Shown piece after piece: positions 47,144 to 55,789 of a stretch of DNA of 64,000 bases. Position 1 is the stretch's first letter. The number at the start of each line of letters is the position of its first letter. The stretch is from NCBI RefSeq assembly GCF_004152865.1, contig NZ_SEOO01000012.1, positions 1 to 64,000 of the forward strand, given 5' to 3'. The position numbers were made by a program, and so were the translations under genes. The notes under the pieces are model-generated. The model did no database searches. It saw only the letters and a list, made by a program, of their open reading frames with translations, and was not told the DNA's origin. The stretch is from Sphingobium cupriresistens. GTDB taxonomy: Bacteria > Pseudomonadota > Alphaproteobacteria > Sphingomonadales > Sphingomonadaceae.

Positions 47144-48807
47144 CGACGCCGCTCGAACCCATTCCCAACTGGACCGACGATGAAAAGCCATCGATGCCGG
47201 GGTCGCCATCCACGCCGCGCCACAGCGGCCCGGTCCGCGTCGCCTATGTCGCCACGGCGCTGCTGCTGGGAATCACGGGCGGGCTTGGCAACGCGCTGAT
47301 CAGCGCCAATCTGCCCAGCATCCAGGGGGAACTGGGCCTCACGCCGGTCGAGGCGGCCTGGTTGCCCGCAGCTTATCTAATGGTCAATGTCTCGACCAGC
47401 CTGCTATTGTTCAAGTTCCGCCAGCAATTCGGCCTGCGCCTGTTCGCGGAGATCGGCCTGCCGCTTTATGCCGCGGTCACGATCCTGCATCTGTTTGCGG
47501 ACAGCTACGCCATGGCGCTGCTGGTGCGCGCGGTCAGCGGGTTTGTCGGCGCCACGATCAGCACGCTGGCCATTTTCTACACATTGCAGGCCTTTCCCAA
47601 GGCGAAGCTGGGGCAAGGTTTGGTCATCGGCCTTGGCATTTCCCAGTTGGCGACCCCGTTGGCCTGGCTATTGTCGCCGGCCTTGCTCGATCTTGGCGAA
47701 TGGCGGACCCTTTACCTGTTTGAATCGGGGCTGGCATTATGCTGCCTCGCCGCCGTGGTGACGCTGAAGCTGCCGCCTGGCATTCGCATCAAGGTGTTCG
47801 AGGGCCGCGATTTCCTGACGTTCCTGCTGCTTGCTCCAGCCTTGGCGCTGATCGTGGCTGTGCTGGCGCAGGGACGCACCCAATGGTGGACGTCACAGCC
47901 ATGGATCGCCGCTGCGCTGATCGTTGCGATCATCCTGTTCATGGCGAGCATATTTGTCGAACATCATCGCGCCAATCCGATGATCCAGACGCGCTGGTTG
48001 GGCACCGCCTCCACCATCCGTTTTGCAATCGGCGCGATGGGCATCCGTTTCCTGTTGTCGGAACAGACCTATGGCGCGACCGGCCTGCTGCGCACGCTGG
48101 GCATGGGACCGGACCAATTGCAGCCGCTTTATGCCGTCATGCTACTGGGTCTGGTGGCGGGGATCGGCGCAAGCGCCCTGACTTTCAATCAGAAAACCGT
48201 CATTCCGCAAATCTTGCTTTCCATAGTGCTGATCGCGATCGGCAGCTTTCTGGACTGGAACGCCACCAGCCTGACCCGTCCGCATGATATGTTTTTCAGC
48301 CAGCTCCTGTTGTCCTGCGGGGCGGGACTGTTCATGGGACCGTTGCTGTTGGTGGGCGTGATGAGCGCGCTGAAGAACGGTCCCAATTATATTGTCAGTT
48401 TCGCTGTATTATTCGGCGTCAGCCAATCGATTGGCGGGCTGGCCGGCCCCGCTGCGCTCGGCACGTTCCAGCAGTTTCGACAGCATGAATATTCCGCCGC
48501 GATCAACGCCGGCGTGGATCCGACCAACGGCGTCGTCGCCCAGCGGCTTCAGATGCAAGGTCAGGTCTATGGCCGGGTCATGACCGATCCCGTGCTGCGG
48601 CAAGCGCAGGGCGTCGCGCAATTGGCCCAGATATCCACGCGCGAATCGCAAGTGCGCGCGTTCAACGACGTGTTCCTGCTGAACGGCCTGCTCGCGCTGC
48701 TGCTGCTCAGCTGGTCGATGCTCCACGTCATCCGCCTCGCCCTGGAGGCAAAGAACAACCCTCCCGCCGCGCCCGGTCCGCAGACCGGCGCGGCGGCCCC
48801 GACCTGA
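47140..48807 (+). CDS. MFS efflux permease (EmrB-like, 14-TM)
   Basis: A 555-residue major facilitator of the DHA2-like type (GGLGNALISANLPSIQGELGLTPVEAAWLPAAYLMVN). It forms the inner-membrane part of a tripartite pump with the following HlyD and NodT genes, each linked by overlap. The substrate is unknown. Confidence 0.87.
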   Translation: MTTPLEPIPNWTDDEKPSMPGSPSTPRHSGPVRVAYVATALLLGITGGLGNALISANLPSIQGELGLTPVEAAWLPAAYLMVNVSTSLLLFKFRQQFGLRLFAEIGLPLYAAVTILHLFADSYAMALLVRAVSGFVGATISTLAIFYTLQAFPKAKLGQGLVIGLGISQLATPLAWLLSPALLDLGEWRTLYLFESGLALCCLAAVVTLKLPPGIRIKVFEGRDFLTFLLLAPALALIVAVLAQGRTQWWTSQPWIAAALIVAIILFMASIFVEHHRANPMIQTRWLGTASTIRFAIGAMGIRFLLSEQTYGATGLLRTLGMGPDQLQPLYAVMLLGLVAGIGASALTFNQKTVIPQILLSIVLIAIGSFLDWNATSLTRPHDMFFSQLLLSCGAGLFMGPLLLVGVMSALKNGPNYIVSFAVLFGVSQSIGGLAGPAALGTFQQFRQHEYSAAINAGVDPTNGVVAQRLQMQGQVYGRVMTDPVLRQAQGVAQLAQISTRESQVRAFNDVFLLNGLLALLLLSWSMLHVIRLALEAKNNPPAAPGPQTGAAAPT

Positions 48808-50003
48808 TGGAAAACCGGAACATGGCAGACGAACCAATCATCCGCGACGATCGCCCGGTCGATGACGCGCCAACGCCCGACCTGGTGGACGCCAATGGCA
48901 ACCCGCTGGGGGCGAGCGATGACGCGACCGTTGCGGAACCGCCCAAAACCATCAAGCCCCGGCGCAAGACGGTGTTCATCATGGCGGGCGTCGCGCTGAT
49001 CGGGATATTGTTCATCCTGGCCGCCTGGCGCATCTGGCCGTTCACCAGCAGCATCGTGACGACGGAAAACAGCTATGTGCGCGGCCAGATCACGGTGATG
49101 GCGCCGCAGGTCAACGGCTATGTCGCGCAGGTTCTGGTGCGCGATTTCCAGCATGTCCGCGCCGGGCAACCGCTGGTGCGGATCGACGACCGCATCTATC
49201 GCCAGCAACTGGCACAGGCCGAGGGGCAACTCGATGCGGCCAGGGCGGAACTGGCCAACGCCGCACAGACGCTGGCCCAGAATCAGGCCGACATAGAGGC
49301 GCGCCGCGCGGACCTTTTTGCCGCGCAGGCGGAGCGCGATCGCGCGAGATCGGACGAGGAGCGGGTCAACGACCTGGCCCTGCGCGGATCGGTATCATTG
49401 CGAGAGCGCGACCAGATCCGCGCGACCGCGCGATCGGGCGCCGCCAATGTGCTCAAGGCGCGCGCCGCGATCCGCATAGCGGAGGAAAGCGCAAAGGCGA
49501 CGTCAGTGTCGCGCCTTGGGCTGGAGGCGCAGGTCAAGACCGCAACGGCGCAGCGCGACCTTGCCCGGATCAACCTTGCCAACACAGTCATTCATGCGCC
49601 CAAGGACGGGCAGTTGAGCGAAGCCAGCGTGCGGCAGGGGCAATATGTCGCGGCGGGCTCGCAACTGCTGTTCCTGGTGCCCGAAAGCCTGTGGGTGGTG
49701 GCGAATTTCAAGGAAACCCAGACCCGCAACATCCGTCCCGGCCAGGTCGCGACCTTCAAGGTCGATGCGCTGGGCGAAACGCTGAAAGGGCATGTCGAGG
49801 GCTTCGCCCCGGCGACGGGTTCGGAATTCAGCGTTTTGCGCCCCGATAATGCCAGCGGCAACTTCACCAAGGTCGTCCAGCGCATCCCGATCCGCATCAA
49901 CATCGACCCCGGCCAGCCGCTCGCCAACCGGCTGCGGCCCGGCATGTCGGTCGTGACGCGGGTCGAAACCGCCGGCGCGACCGGCACAGGCAGCGTGCGA
50001 TGA
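48807..50003 (+). CDS. HlyD/EmrA family membrane fusion protein
   Basis: A 398-residue periplasmic adaptor with a cytoplasmic N-terminus and one TM (TVFIMAGVALIGILFILAAWRIW). The biotinyl-lipoyl halves (TTENSYVRGQITVMAPQVNGYVAQV and IHAPKDGQLSEASVRQG) flank a long helical hairpin. The ATG at 48807 overlaps the MFS stop (TGATG). It is coupled to the NodT gene by 4 nt. Confidence 0.87.
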   Translation: MENRNMADEPIIRDDRPVDDAPTPDLVDANGNPLGASDDATVAEPPKTIKPRRKTVFIMAGVALIGILFILAAWRIWPFTSSIVTTENSYVRGQITVMAPQVNGYVAQVLVRDFQHVRAGQPLVRIDDRIYRQQLAQAEGQLDAARAELANAAQTLAQNQADIEARRADLFAAQAERDRARSDEERVNDLALRGSVSLRERDQIRATARSGAANVLKARAAIRIAEESAKATSVSRLGLEAQVKTATAQRDLARINLANTVIHAPKDGQLSEASVRQGQYVAAGSQLLFLVPESLWVVANFKETQTRNIRPGQVATFKVDALGETLKGHVEGFAPATGSEFSVLRPDNASGNFTKVVQRIPIRINIDPGQPLANRLRPGMSVVTRVETAGATGTGSVR

Positions 50004-51385
50004 AGCGGCATTGTATGGCGCTTGCAGGTGCAGCGACCCTGCTTTCGGGATGTATGCCCGCGGATGTGCGCCCGCCGGCCTCCGCTACGGTCGTAGCGCC
50101 TGCCGCATGGCGCGACGCGGTCGCCGCTGCCGGGTCCATCGCCCCCGACTGGTGGCGTGCGTTCGGCGATCCGGTTCTGGATCGGCTGATCGAGGATGCG
50201 CTTGCCCGCAACACCGACATACTCGTCGCCGCCGCCCGCGTGCAGGAGGCGCAGGCCGACATACGCACCGCGCGATCGGCCCTGCTGCCTGCGGTCGACG
50301 CCATCGGGGCGGGCCAATATGCGCGCGCGCCGGGTGCATCGGGCCTCTCCACCAGCACGGCGTTGCAACCGGAATTGCAGGCCAATTGGCAGGTGGACCT
50401 GTTCGGGCGACTGTCGCGCCTGACCGATGCCGCCCGGCTGCGCTATGTCGCCAGCCAGGCGGATCGCGATGCCATGGCCCTGTCCGTCGCCGCGCAGGTG
50501 GCGCAGGGCTATATCGGGCTGCTGGCGCTGGACGCGCAATTGTTCGTGTCGCAGGAAACCGTGACGTCGCGCAAGGAAGCCTTGCGCCTGGCGACCGACC
50601 AGGCGTCGGTCGGCTATATCTCTCAATTCGAACTGACCCAGGCGCAATCGGAATATCAGGCCGTCGAACAGGCCATTCCGCAAATCAGATTGGCGTTGAG
50701 CGCGCAGGAGAACGCCCTGCGCCGGCTGGTCGGCGATCTGCCCGGACCCGTGGCGCGCCATCGCAGCCTGATCGATTTTCCCGTGCCGGTCGTACCCGCC
50801 ACCTTGCCATCCGACCTGCTGCGCCGCCGTCCCGACATAGCCAGCGCCGAACTGGCGATCGCCGCCGCCGACGCCAGGCTGGCGGCCGACCGCGCCGCCT
50901 TCCTGCCGCAAGTCGCGCTATCCGCCAGCCTGGGGCAATTGCTGGTCAATGCGACCGATTATGATCCGGTCACCATCTGGAGCCTGGGCGGCAGCATCCT
51001 GGCCCCGATCTTTTCGGGCGGCAGGCTGACGGCGCAGGTCGCCACCGCCACCGCGCAGCGCGATCAGGCCGCCTTTGCCTATCGCGGCGCGGCGCTCGCC
51101 GCGTTCGAGGAAGTCGAAACCGCGCTGACCGGGGTCTTGCGCTATGCCGAACAAATCGACCGGCTGCACAACCGGCGCACGATCCTGAAACGGTCGGTCG
51201 CGCTGGCCACGGATCGTTATCGGGGCGGCTATGCGGCCTATATCGAGCAACTCGACGCCCAGCGAAATCTCTATGCTACAGAACTTGACGCGATCAGCGT
51301 GCGACAGCTCCAGCTGGAAAATATCATAACGCTCTACCGTGCGCTGGGCGGCGGATGGTCTGGCGGACAAACTGGTGGAGGATGA
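50000..51385 (+). CDS. NodT-family outer-membrane efflux lipoprotein
   Basis: A 461-residue TolC-like channel with signal peptide and lipobox LLSGC (C18). The duplicated outer-membrane efflux domain is visible (LIEDALARNTDILVAAARVQEAQADIRTARSALLP, DLLRRRPDIASAELAIAAADARLAADRAAFLPQVALSAS). It is the last gene of the TetR-MFS-HlyD-NodT operon. Confidence 0.9.
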   Translation: MKRHCMALAGAATLLSGCMPADVRPPASATVVAPAAWRDAVAAAGSIAPDWWRAFGDPVLDRLIEDALARNTDILVAAARVQEAQADIRTARSALLPAVDAIGAGQYARAPGASGLSTSTALQPELQANWQVDLFGRLSRLTDAARLRYVASQADRDAMALSVAAQVAQGYIGLLALDAQLFVSQETVTSRKEALRLATDQASVGYISQFELTQAQSEYQAVEQAIPQIRLALSAQENALRRLVGDLPGPVARHRSLIDFPVPVVPATLPSDLLRRRPDIASAELAIAAADARLAADRAAFLPQVALSASLGQLLVNATDYDPVTIWSLGGSILAPIFSGGRLTAQVATATAQRDQAAFAYRGAALAAFEEVETALTGVLRYAEQIDRLHNRRTILKRSVALATDRYRGGYAAYIEQLDAQRNLYATELDAISVRQLQLENIITLYRALGGGWSGGQTGGG

Positions 51386-51692
51386 AAGCCATCCTTAGCG
51401 TGGACCTGTGACGGATTTGCGCCGGTCACCTGAGCGATTAGAGCTCGCAACAGGCGACTGGCCTGCTGCCGGTTTGGTGGACACCAAGACAAGGTGGTTA
51501 TCGGACTGGAGGACGTAAATGGAGCGAAGAGCCGATATGTTCGGTCATATCGAGAGATTTGGCGACGATGTGAGACGTTAGCCTTGTTGATTTTCTGGCG
51601 ACAATATGGAGAGGGCGTGCGGCTTGGACAGCCTTGTCCCCAAACTTTCCTCGCCTCAGCGCCCCAGAAACCATTGATTTTTCGATGATTTC
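51386..51692. other. Intergenic DNA between efflux operon and attachment site
   Basis: These 307 bp hold no gene I can support. Close to the tRNA fragment an imperfect hairpin is present (ccagaaa at 51664-51670 and tttctgg at 51689-51695). It may be the old terminator of the tRNA. Confidence 0.4.
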
Positions 51693-51737
51693 TGGAGCGG
51701 GCGAAGGGATTCGAACCCTCGACCCCAACCTTGGCAA
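51693..51737 (-). other. 3' half of tRNA-Gly(GCC): attachment site (att) of integrated element
   Basis: On the minus strand the sequence runs from the anticodon loop (TTGCCAA, anticodon GCC at 51735-51733) through the variable region, T-arm (GAGGG TTCGAAT CCCTT) and acceptor end CGCCCGC-T-CCA. The 5' half is absent; unrelated AT-rich DNA starts at 51738. This is the typical remnant left when an integrase uses the anticodon loop to 3' end as core. The tRNA points left, so the intact tRNA copy should lie at the far right end of the element, outside this window. Confidence 0.8.
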
Positions 51738-51867
51738 AATATTTCAGCCACTTTTCCAAAACTCTCCTGAGTACGATTAACTACGCTAAATCAGATATTT
51801 ATAATGTTCCTCTTTACGATTGTCTCCGCCCATAATACCCTCGAAACGCTTAAATCTGGAGACAAAA

Positions 51868-51903
51868 TGGAGACAAAGCACCCCTCTGAAATCTTTGTCT
51901 CCA
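51868..51903. promoter_or_regulatory. Inverted and direct repeats before the integrase
   Basis: tggagacaaag (51868-51878) and its exact reverse complement (51893-51903) flank a 14-nt loop. A further tggagacaaa lies just to the left at 51857-51866. They end 15 nt before the integrase ATG. Possible arm-type integrase sites or an autoregulatory operator. Confidence 0.45.
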
Positions 51904-51918
51904 AATGGAGGGTCAAAT

Positions 51919-53199
51919 ATGCCGACAGCGAAGTTGAACAAGCGCAATGTGGACGCATTCGCGCCGCCTAAAGATAAACAGGCCGTCCTGTGGGACAGCG
52001 AGATTCGGGGTTTCGGCTTGCGGGCGCTTCCGTCGGGGCTCAAGACCTTCATCGTTCAGTACCGCAACATCGAAGGGATCAAGCGGCGTATCAATCTCGG
52101 TCGCTATGGTGTCATCACGACGGAGCAGGCTCGGGATCTGGCGAAGATTAAGCTTGGCGAAGTTGCTGGTGGTCAGGACCCGGCAGAGGCAATTCATCAG
52201 GCCCGCAGTGGCATGACGGTCGCCGAGATCTGTGACTGGTATCTGGTTGAAGCCCGCGCCGGCAACATTCTTGGCCGCAAGAACCGTCCAATCAAGGCCT
52301 CCTCGCTCGCGATGGATGAGAGCAGGATCAACACTCACATCAAACCGATTCTTGGCCATCGCATGGCGAAAAGGCTGACAATCGCGGATGTCGAGCAGAT
52401 GCAGGCTGATGTCCGGGACGGGAAAACTGCCAAGGCTAGAGGTAAAGGCCGTGGTGGTCGGCCCGCTGGCGGGCCTGGCGTCGCGTCGCGATGCCTCGGG
52501 TCGCTGCAAGCCATTTTGGGTCATGCCAAGCACAAGGGGCTGATTGCGGAGCACCCAACCAGAGGAGCCAAGAAACTCGCAATCAACAAGAAGACGAGAC
52601 GGCTCAGCACTGCCGAACTCGTCGCGTTCGGCAAAGCCATCGCCTATGCCGAACGTAATGGCGAAAATCCGACAGCACTTGCAGTGGTGCGGACACTTGC
52701 GCTGACAGGATACAGACGGGAAGAGGCGCAGTCGATGAAGCGCGCCTGGGTGCATGCGGAGGGTGGGTTTGTCTCCTTCCCGGATACCAAAACCGATGCA
52801 CAGGTCCGCTCGATCGGCCCAGAAGCACTGAAGGTCGTTCTCGCTCAACCCGAGATCGTTGGTAACCCCTACGTGTTCCCGTCAATGACGGGCGCTGGCG
52901 CATACCAGGCTGCACCAGCCTGCTTCCGGAGAGTTTGTCAGTGGGCGGGAATTGAGGGCGCCACACTGCATACCCTTCGCCACACTTTCGGCAGCATCGC
53001 GGGCGAACTCGGATTCACGGAACTGACGATACGGGCCATGCTCGGGCATGCTTCGCAGAACGTCACGCAGGACTACATCCATATCGATGAAGCTCTGAAG
53101 CTAGCGGTGCGCAAAACTTCAGACGAGATCGCCCGCCTGCTTGCCGAAGGCGCTGGATCGTTGCGCCCAGTCAGGCAAACGTCGGCAATTGAAATTTAA
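51919..53199 (+). CDS. int: Tyrosine recombinase (P4-type integrase, DUF4102 arm domain)
   Basis: A 426-residue protein. The N-terminal arm-binding domain (KLNKRNVDAFAPPKDKQAVLWDSEIRGFGLRAL) is followed by a core-binding helical part and a catalytic domain with R266 (TGYRREE), H351-x-x-R354 (HTLRHTF), H377 (GHASQN) and Y386 (QDYIHID). The active site is complete. The start 51919 follows GGAGG. It lies 182 nt from the tRNA fragment and is oriented away from it. Confidence 0.93.
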   Translation: MPTAKLNKRNVDAFAPPKDKQAVLWDSEIRGFGLRALPSGLKTFIVQYRNIEGIKRRINLGRYGVITTEQARDLAKIKLGEVAGGQDPAEAIHQARSGMTVAEICDWYLVEARAGNILGRKNRPIKASSLAMDESRINTHIKPILGHRMAKRLTIADVEQMQADVRDGKTAKARGKGRGGRPAGGPGVASRCLGSLQAILGHAKHKGLIAEHPTRGAKKLAINKKTRRLSTAELVAFGKAIAYAERNGENPTALAVVRTLALTGYRREEAQSMKRAWVHAEGGFVSFPDTKTDAQVRSIGPEALKVVLAQPEIVGNPYVFPSMTGAGAYQAAPACFRRVCQWAGIEGATLHTLRHTFGSIAGELGFTELTIRAMLGHASQNVTQDYIHIDEALKLAVRKTSDEIARLLAEGAGSLRPVRQTSAIEI

Positions 53200-53303
53200 C
53201 CTTGAAGGTGTATTTTTGGAAGCCAAATACAGCATTTGGCGCTGGGGTTTGCCGGTGAGATGCTTAACGATATTCGATCGACATCGGGCAAGGAGGTTTG
53301 AAG

Positions 53304-53699
53304 ATGGGTCAGACTCGCTTTCATCCCAAGACCGGTGATGTGCTTCGGCGTGACGCCCGGATGCAAACGCTGAGCGTTGGCTCGTTGTCACGCGAAGTGG
53401 AGGTGCCGGGCTGGTATCCTGAAGGCGATGGCGATTCCATCCATTCGGGCGCTGAACTTCAAGCATTGGATCAAGCCTATCTCGAGTTGCGAGCGGCCTA
53501 TGCCGCACGGGTCAAGGCCGTGCGCAAGAAGCTTGGCCTCACCCAAGAAGAGGCGGGTAGGATCATTGGCGGCGGACGGCGAGCGTTCCAAAAGTATGAG
53601 CGTGGTACAATGCAGCCCAGTGAAGCTGCGGTTGGCTTGATTGAGATTCTTGATCGCCATCTGGAAGAGGTCACAACTCTCCGCAATATCCGACGGTAG
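53304..53699 (+). CDS. MqsA-like XRE-family regulator (zinc ligands lost)
   Basis: A 131-residue protein. The N-terminal part follows MqsA/YgiT spacing, but the CxxC positions read HPKTG and YPEGDG, so no zinc knuckle remains. The C-terminal HTH_XRE is intact (RVKAVRKKLGLTQEEAGRIIGGGRRAFQKYERGTMQPSEAAVGLIEIL). The ATG 53304 has AAGGAGG 7 nt upstream. No MqsR-type toxin is adjacent; only 104 nt lie between it and the integrase. It could regulate the element or the downstream HipA-like gene. Confidence 0.8.
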   Translation: MGQTRFHPKTGDVLRRDARMQTLSVGSLSREVEVPGWYPEGDGDSIHSGAELQALDQAYLELRAAYAARVKAVRKKLGLTQEEAGRIIGGGRRAFQKYERGTMQPSEAAVGLIEILDRHLEEVTTLRNIRR

Positions 53700-53725
53700 G
53701 CCAGTAAGAGGCGCTTCCAGGACGC

Positions 53726-53755
53726 TGTCCGAAAAATGTATACGCATTTCGGACA
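53726..53755. promoter_or_regulatory. 30-bp palindrome, res-site-like
   Basis: tgtccgaaa and tttcggaca frame a centre containing tata. The overall form (TGTCCGA...TATA...TCGGACA) resembles subsite I of serine-resolvase res sites. It lies between the XRE gene and hipA. No resolvase gene is in the window, so it may instead be an operator. Confidence 0.4.
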
Positions 53756-53844
53756 TGCTGCGGGATCAAGCAGAAATAGCCTAGTCCAGAGGTGGGTCGG
53801 TGCTTGCCCTCAGCGGTGTGCTCCGCACCGCACCTGCTTGCGGA

Positions 53845-53873
53845 ATTAACGTGCATGTGAGATGCGAGATAAT
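53845..53873. repeat. Direct repeat 1 of the hipA upstream pair
   Basis: 29 nt beginning attaacg and ending tgcgagataat. It matches repeat 2 at 25 of 29 positions. Each copy is itself an imperfect palindrome (attaacgtgca against tgcgagataat, 8 of 11 pairs). Confidence 0.65.
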
Positions 53874-53899
53874 TCTTGCATATCACATCCACCCGTGGG

Positions 53900-53928
53900 A
53901 TTAACGCGCATCTGAAGTGCGAGATAAT
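53900..53928. repeat. Direct repeat 2 of the hipA upstream pair
   Basis: Starts 55 bp after repeat 1 (about five helical turns) and ends 3 nt before the hipA ATG. A protein bound here would block the promoter or translation start, so it is a probable operator for autoregulation. Confidence 0.65.
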
Positions 53929-53931
53929 CCT

Positions 53932-55785
53932 ATGACAGTCCATCTGGTCGGCGAAACGATCGATGCCAAGCGCGCGCACCAGCGCGCGCAAGCGGGCGAG
54001 CTCGTCCAGCTCGTGCGCGGCATATATATCGATCAAGATGTCGATGCGGACGCTGCCATAATGGGCCACGCGATCCGCATCGCACAGTATCTCTATCCCA
54101 ATGCCTATCTGTCGTCGGCGAGCGCGGTCCTGCTTGCTCCGACACCCGATGGCAGGCTTTTTATAAGCGGAAAACGCAACCAACGCACGCGGCTGCGCAG
54201 CCTGGAAATCGTCCAGAACGAAGCGCCGAAGCACCCTTCGACCGCATCAGCGGTGGTTGGTGATGATCAGGGCGAGCTGCGTATTCATGCATCCTCCCCG
54301 CGGCAACGCTTTCTGGAAGCATTTCGGCTGCGCAGCGAACATGCCAGCGCCATCACCGCCGAGATGCGCGTCCAACTGGCTGCGCGTCTCGTCGAGGAGC
54401 ACGGCACGACCAAGGAAGCCGCCGATGCAGTCTGGGCACTGGCCCGCGAAAATGGCTGGTATCGCGAAGGCGAAGCCGCTGAACGCTTCCTTATGGCGCA
54501 GCCGGGTACGGCCAAAGCGCCCGTAAACAAGGCCGCGCTGGATCTGATGATCGCCTGGCATGGCGAGCCGCTCGGGAACCTCGCCCATGACGGCTTTGAG
54601 TGGCGCTGGAAGCCGGCCCGGCGCTCAGGGCCGACGCTCATCCGGGAGACAACGCCCGGCAAACTTCCGGCTTTTGTCGAATCCCTCCTGCCGGAAGGCT
54701 GGCTCGCAAAGGTGCTTCACGAGCGGGACGAGCGCGAAGCTTTGAAGCGTGGACGGCGTTATATGTCCAACGTCGCTGTGGTCGAGACGCGCGACGAGTT
54801 GACGGCACTACCGGCTGACATTCTCACGACGAAGCTGAGCGGCTTTGTCGAGGCAGGCCGTTTCACTGGCCACTATGATGGCCCGGCGCGCGGTGCCATC
54901 GAGGAGAGTTTCGAGCAAAACCTCGCGCGCATATTCGCGCGCGCCGAAACACCGCGCTTGTCGGGTGTTCAGATCAAGGCGCCGATGCATCTGGCACCCG
55001 ATGGCACACTCCTTCCGGCCATCGATCTGCCATTTACCCATATCCTCAAACCAGCAGGCACCGCTGGCTTCGAGATGCTGCCGATCGTGGAATGGCTCTG
55101 CCTTGAACTTGGCCGCGCTGCAGGCTTTGCCGCGCCTGATGTCGCCCTGACGGCGATGCCCGATGGCATGGCTCCCGCGCTCATTGTAGAGCGGTTCGAC
55201 ATCCGCCTGGAGCCGGATGATCAGAGGCGGATCGCGCTTGAGGATTTCTGCTCGATCCTCGATCTTCCTGCCTCTGCCAAATATGACGGGACGATAGAGC
55301 GGATGGCGCGCGGACTGCGGCCGCTGTCGACCGACCCTGCAGCGGATCTCGATATCCTGTTCCGCCGTGCGGTTTTTGCCTGGCTGATTGCCGATGGCGA
55401 TATGCACCTCAAAAATCTCGCGCTGCTCAAAATCGCCGAACCGAATGCCAAGGCTTTCACCTCGGTTCGCTTCGCTCCGCTGTATGATGCGGTCACGACG
55501 CGGGTCTTCCCGGGTCTTGGCGGCGATCGCATGGCGCTCAAGCTGGGTGGCAAGGATGATCGGCTGACGCGCCGGGATTTCATGACGCTGGCACGCACGA
55601 TCGGCCTGCCGCAAGGTGACGCGGAAAGGGCCATTGCCGAATTGACCGGCAGCCTCGCACAAGCCGTCGGAACCGTCCGGCTCCCGGCCTTTGCGGCGGA
55701 GGGCGAGGTTGCCGCTACCGTCCAGGGCCAGGTATTGGCTCTGACCGGCGAGCGCTGCGCCGCGCTCGCTGGCGATGAGGGTTAG
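53932..55785 (+). CDS. HipA-family Ser/Thr kinase with AbiEi-like N-terminal domain
   Basis: A 617-residue protein, about 180 residues longer than E. coli HipA. Residues 1 to about 110 resemble the AbiEi winged-helix antitoxin domain (AHQRAQAGELVQLVRGIYIDQD, NAYLSSASAVLLA). A HipA core follows: Gly-rich loop with phospho-acceptor S344 in RLSGVQIKAPM, catalytic D490 and N495 (DGDMHLKNLALL) and Mg-binding D519 (FAPLYDAVTT). All kinase residues are present, so it should be active. HipA kinases phosphorylate tRNA synthetases and arrest growth; the target here is unknown. There is no obvious Shine-Dalgarno and no classical HipB next to it; an XRE gene lies 230 nt upstream. Confidence 0.85.
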   Translation: MTVHLVGETIDAKRAHQRAQAGELVQLVRGIYIDQDVDADAAIMGHAIRIAQYLYPNAYLSSASAVLLAPTPDGRLFISGKRNQRTRLRSLEIVQNEAPKHPSTASAVVGDDQGELRIHASSPRQRFLEAFRLRSEHASAITAEMRVQLAARLVEEHGTTKEAADAVWALARENGWYREGEAAERFLMAQPGTAKAPVNKAALDLMIAWHGEPLGNLAHDGFEWRWKPARRSGPTLIRETTPGKLPAFVESLLPEGWLAKVLHERDEREALKRGRRYMSNVAVVETRDELTALPADILTTKLSGFVEAGRFTGHYDGPARGAIEESFEQNLARIFARAETPRLSGVQIKAPMHLAPDGTLLPAIDLPFTHILKPAGTAGFEMLPIVEWLCLELGRAAGFAAPDVALTAMPDGMAPALIVERFDIRLEPDDQRRIALEDFCSILDLPASAKYDGTIERMARGLRPLSTDPAADLDILFRRAVFAWLIADGDMHLKNLALLKIAEPNAKAFTSVRFAPLYDAVTTRVFPGLGGDRMALKLGGKDDRLTRRDFMTLARTIGLPQGDAERAIAELTGSLAQAVGTVRLPAFAAEGEVAATVQGQVLALTGERCAALAGDEG

Positions 55786-55789
55786 GGTA

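Noticed and set aside
51693..51737. Functional tRNA-Gly gene
   Set aside because: The D-arm, 5' acceptor strand and half of the anticodon stem are missing, so it cannot fold into a tRNA.
51334..51759. Minus-strand frame containing KVGVEGSNPFARSRN
   Set aside because: This peptide is the well-known false translation of a tRNA 3' end. The DNA is a tRNA-Gly fragment.
53200..53303. Possible small toxin gene before the MqsA-like gene
   Set aside because: Only 104 nt. The frames are interrupted by stops and no MqsR or RelE motif is present.
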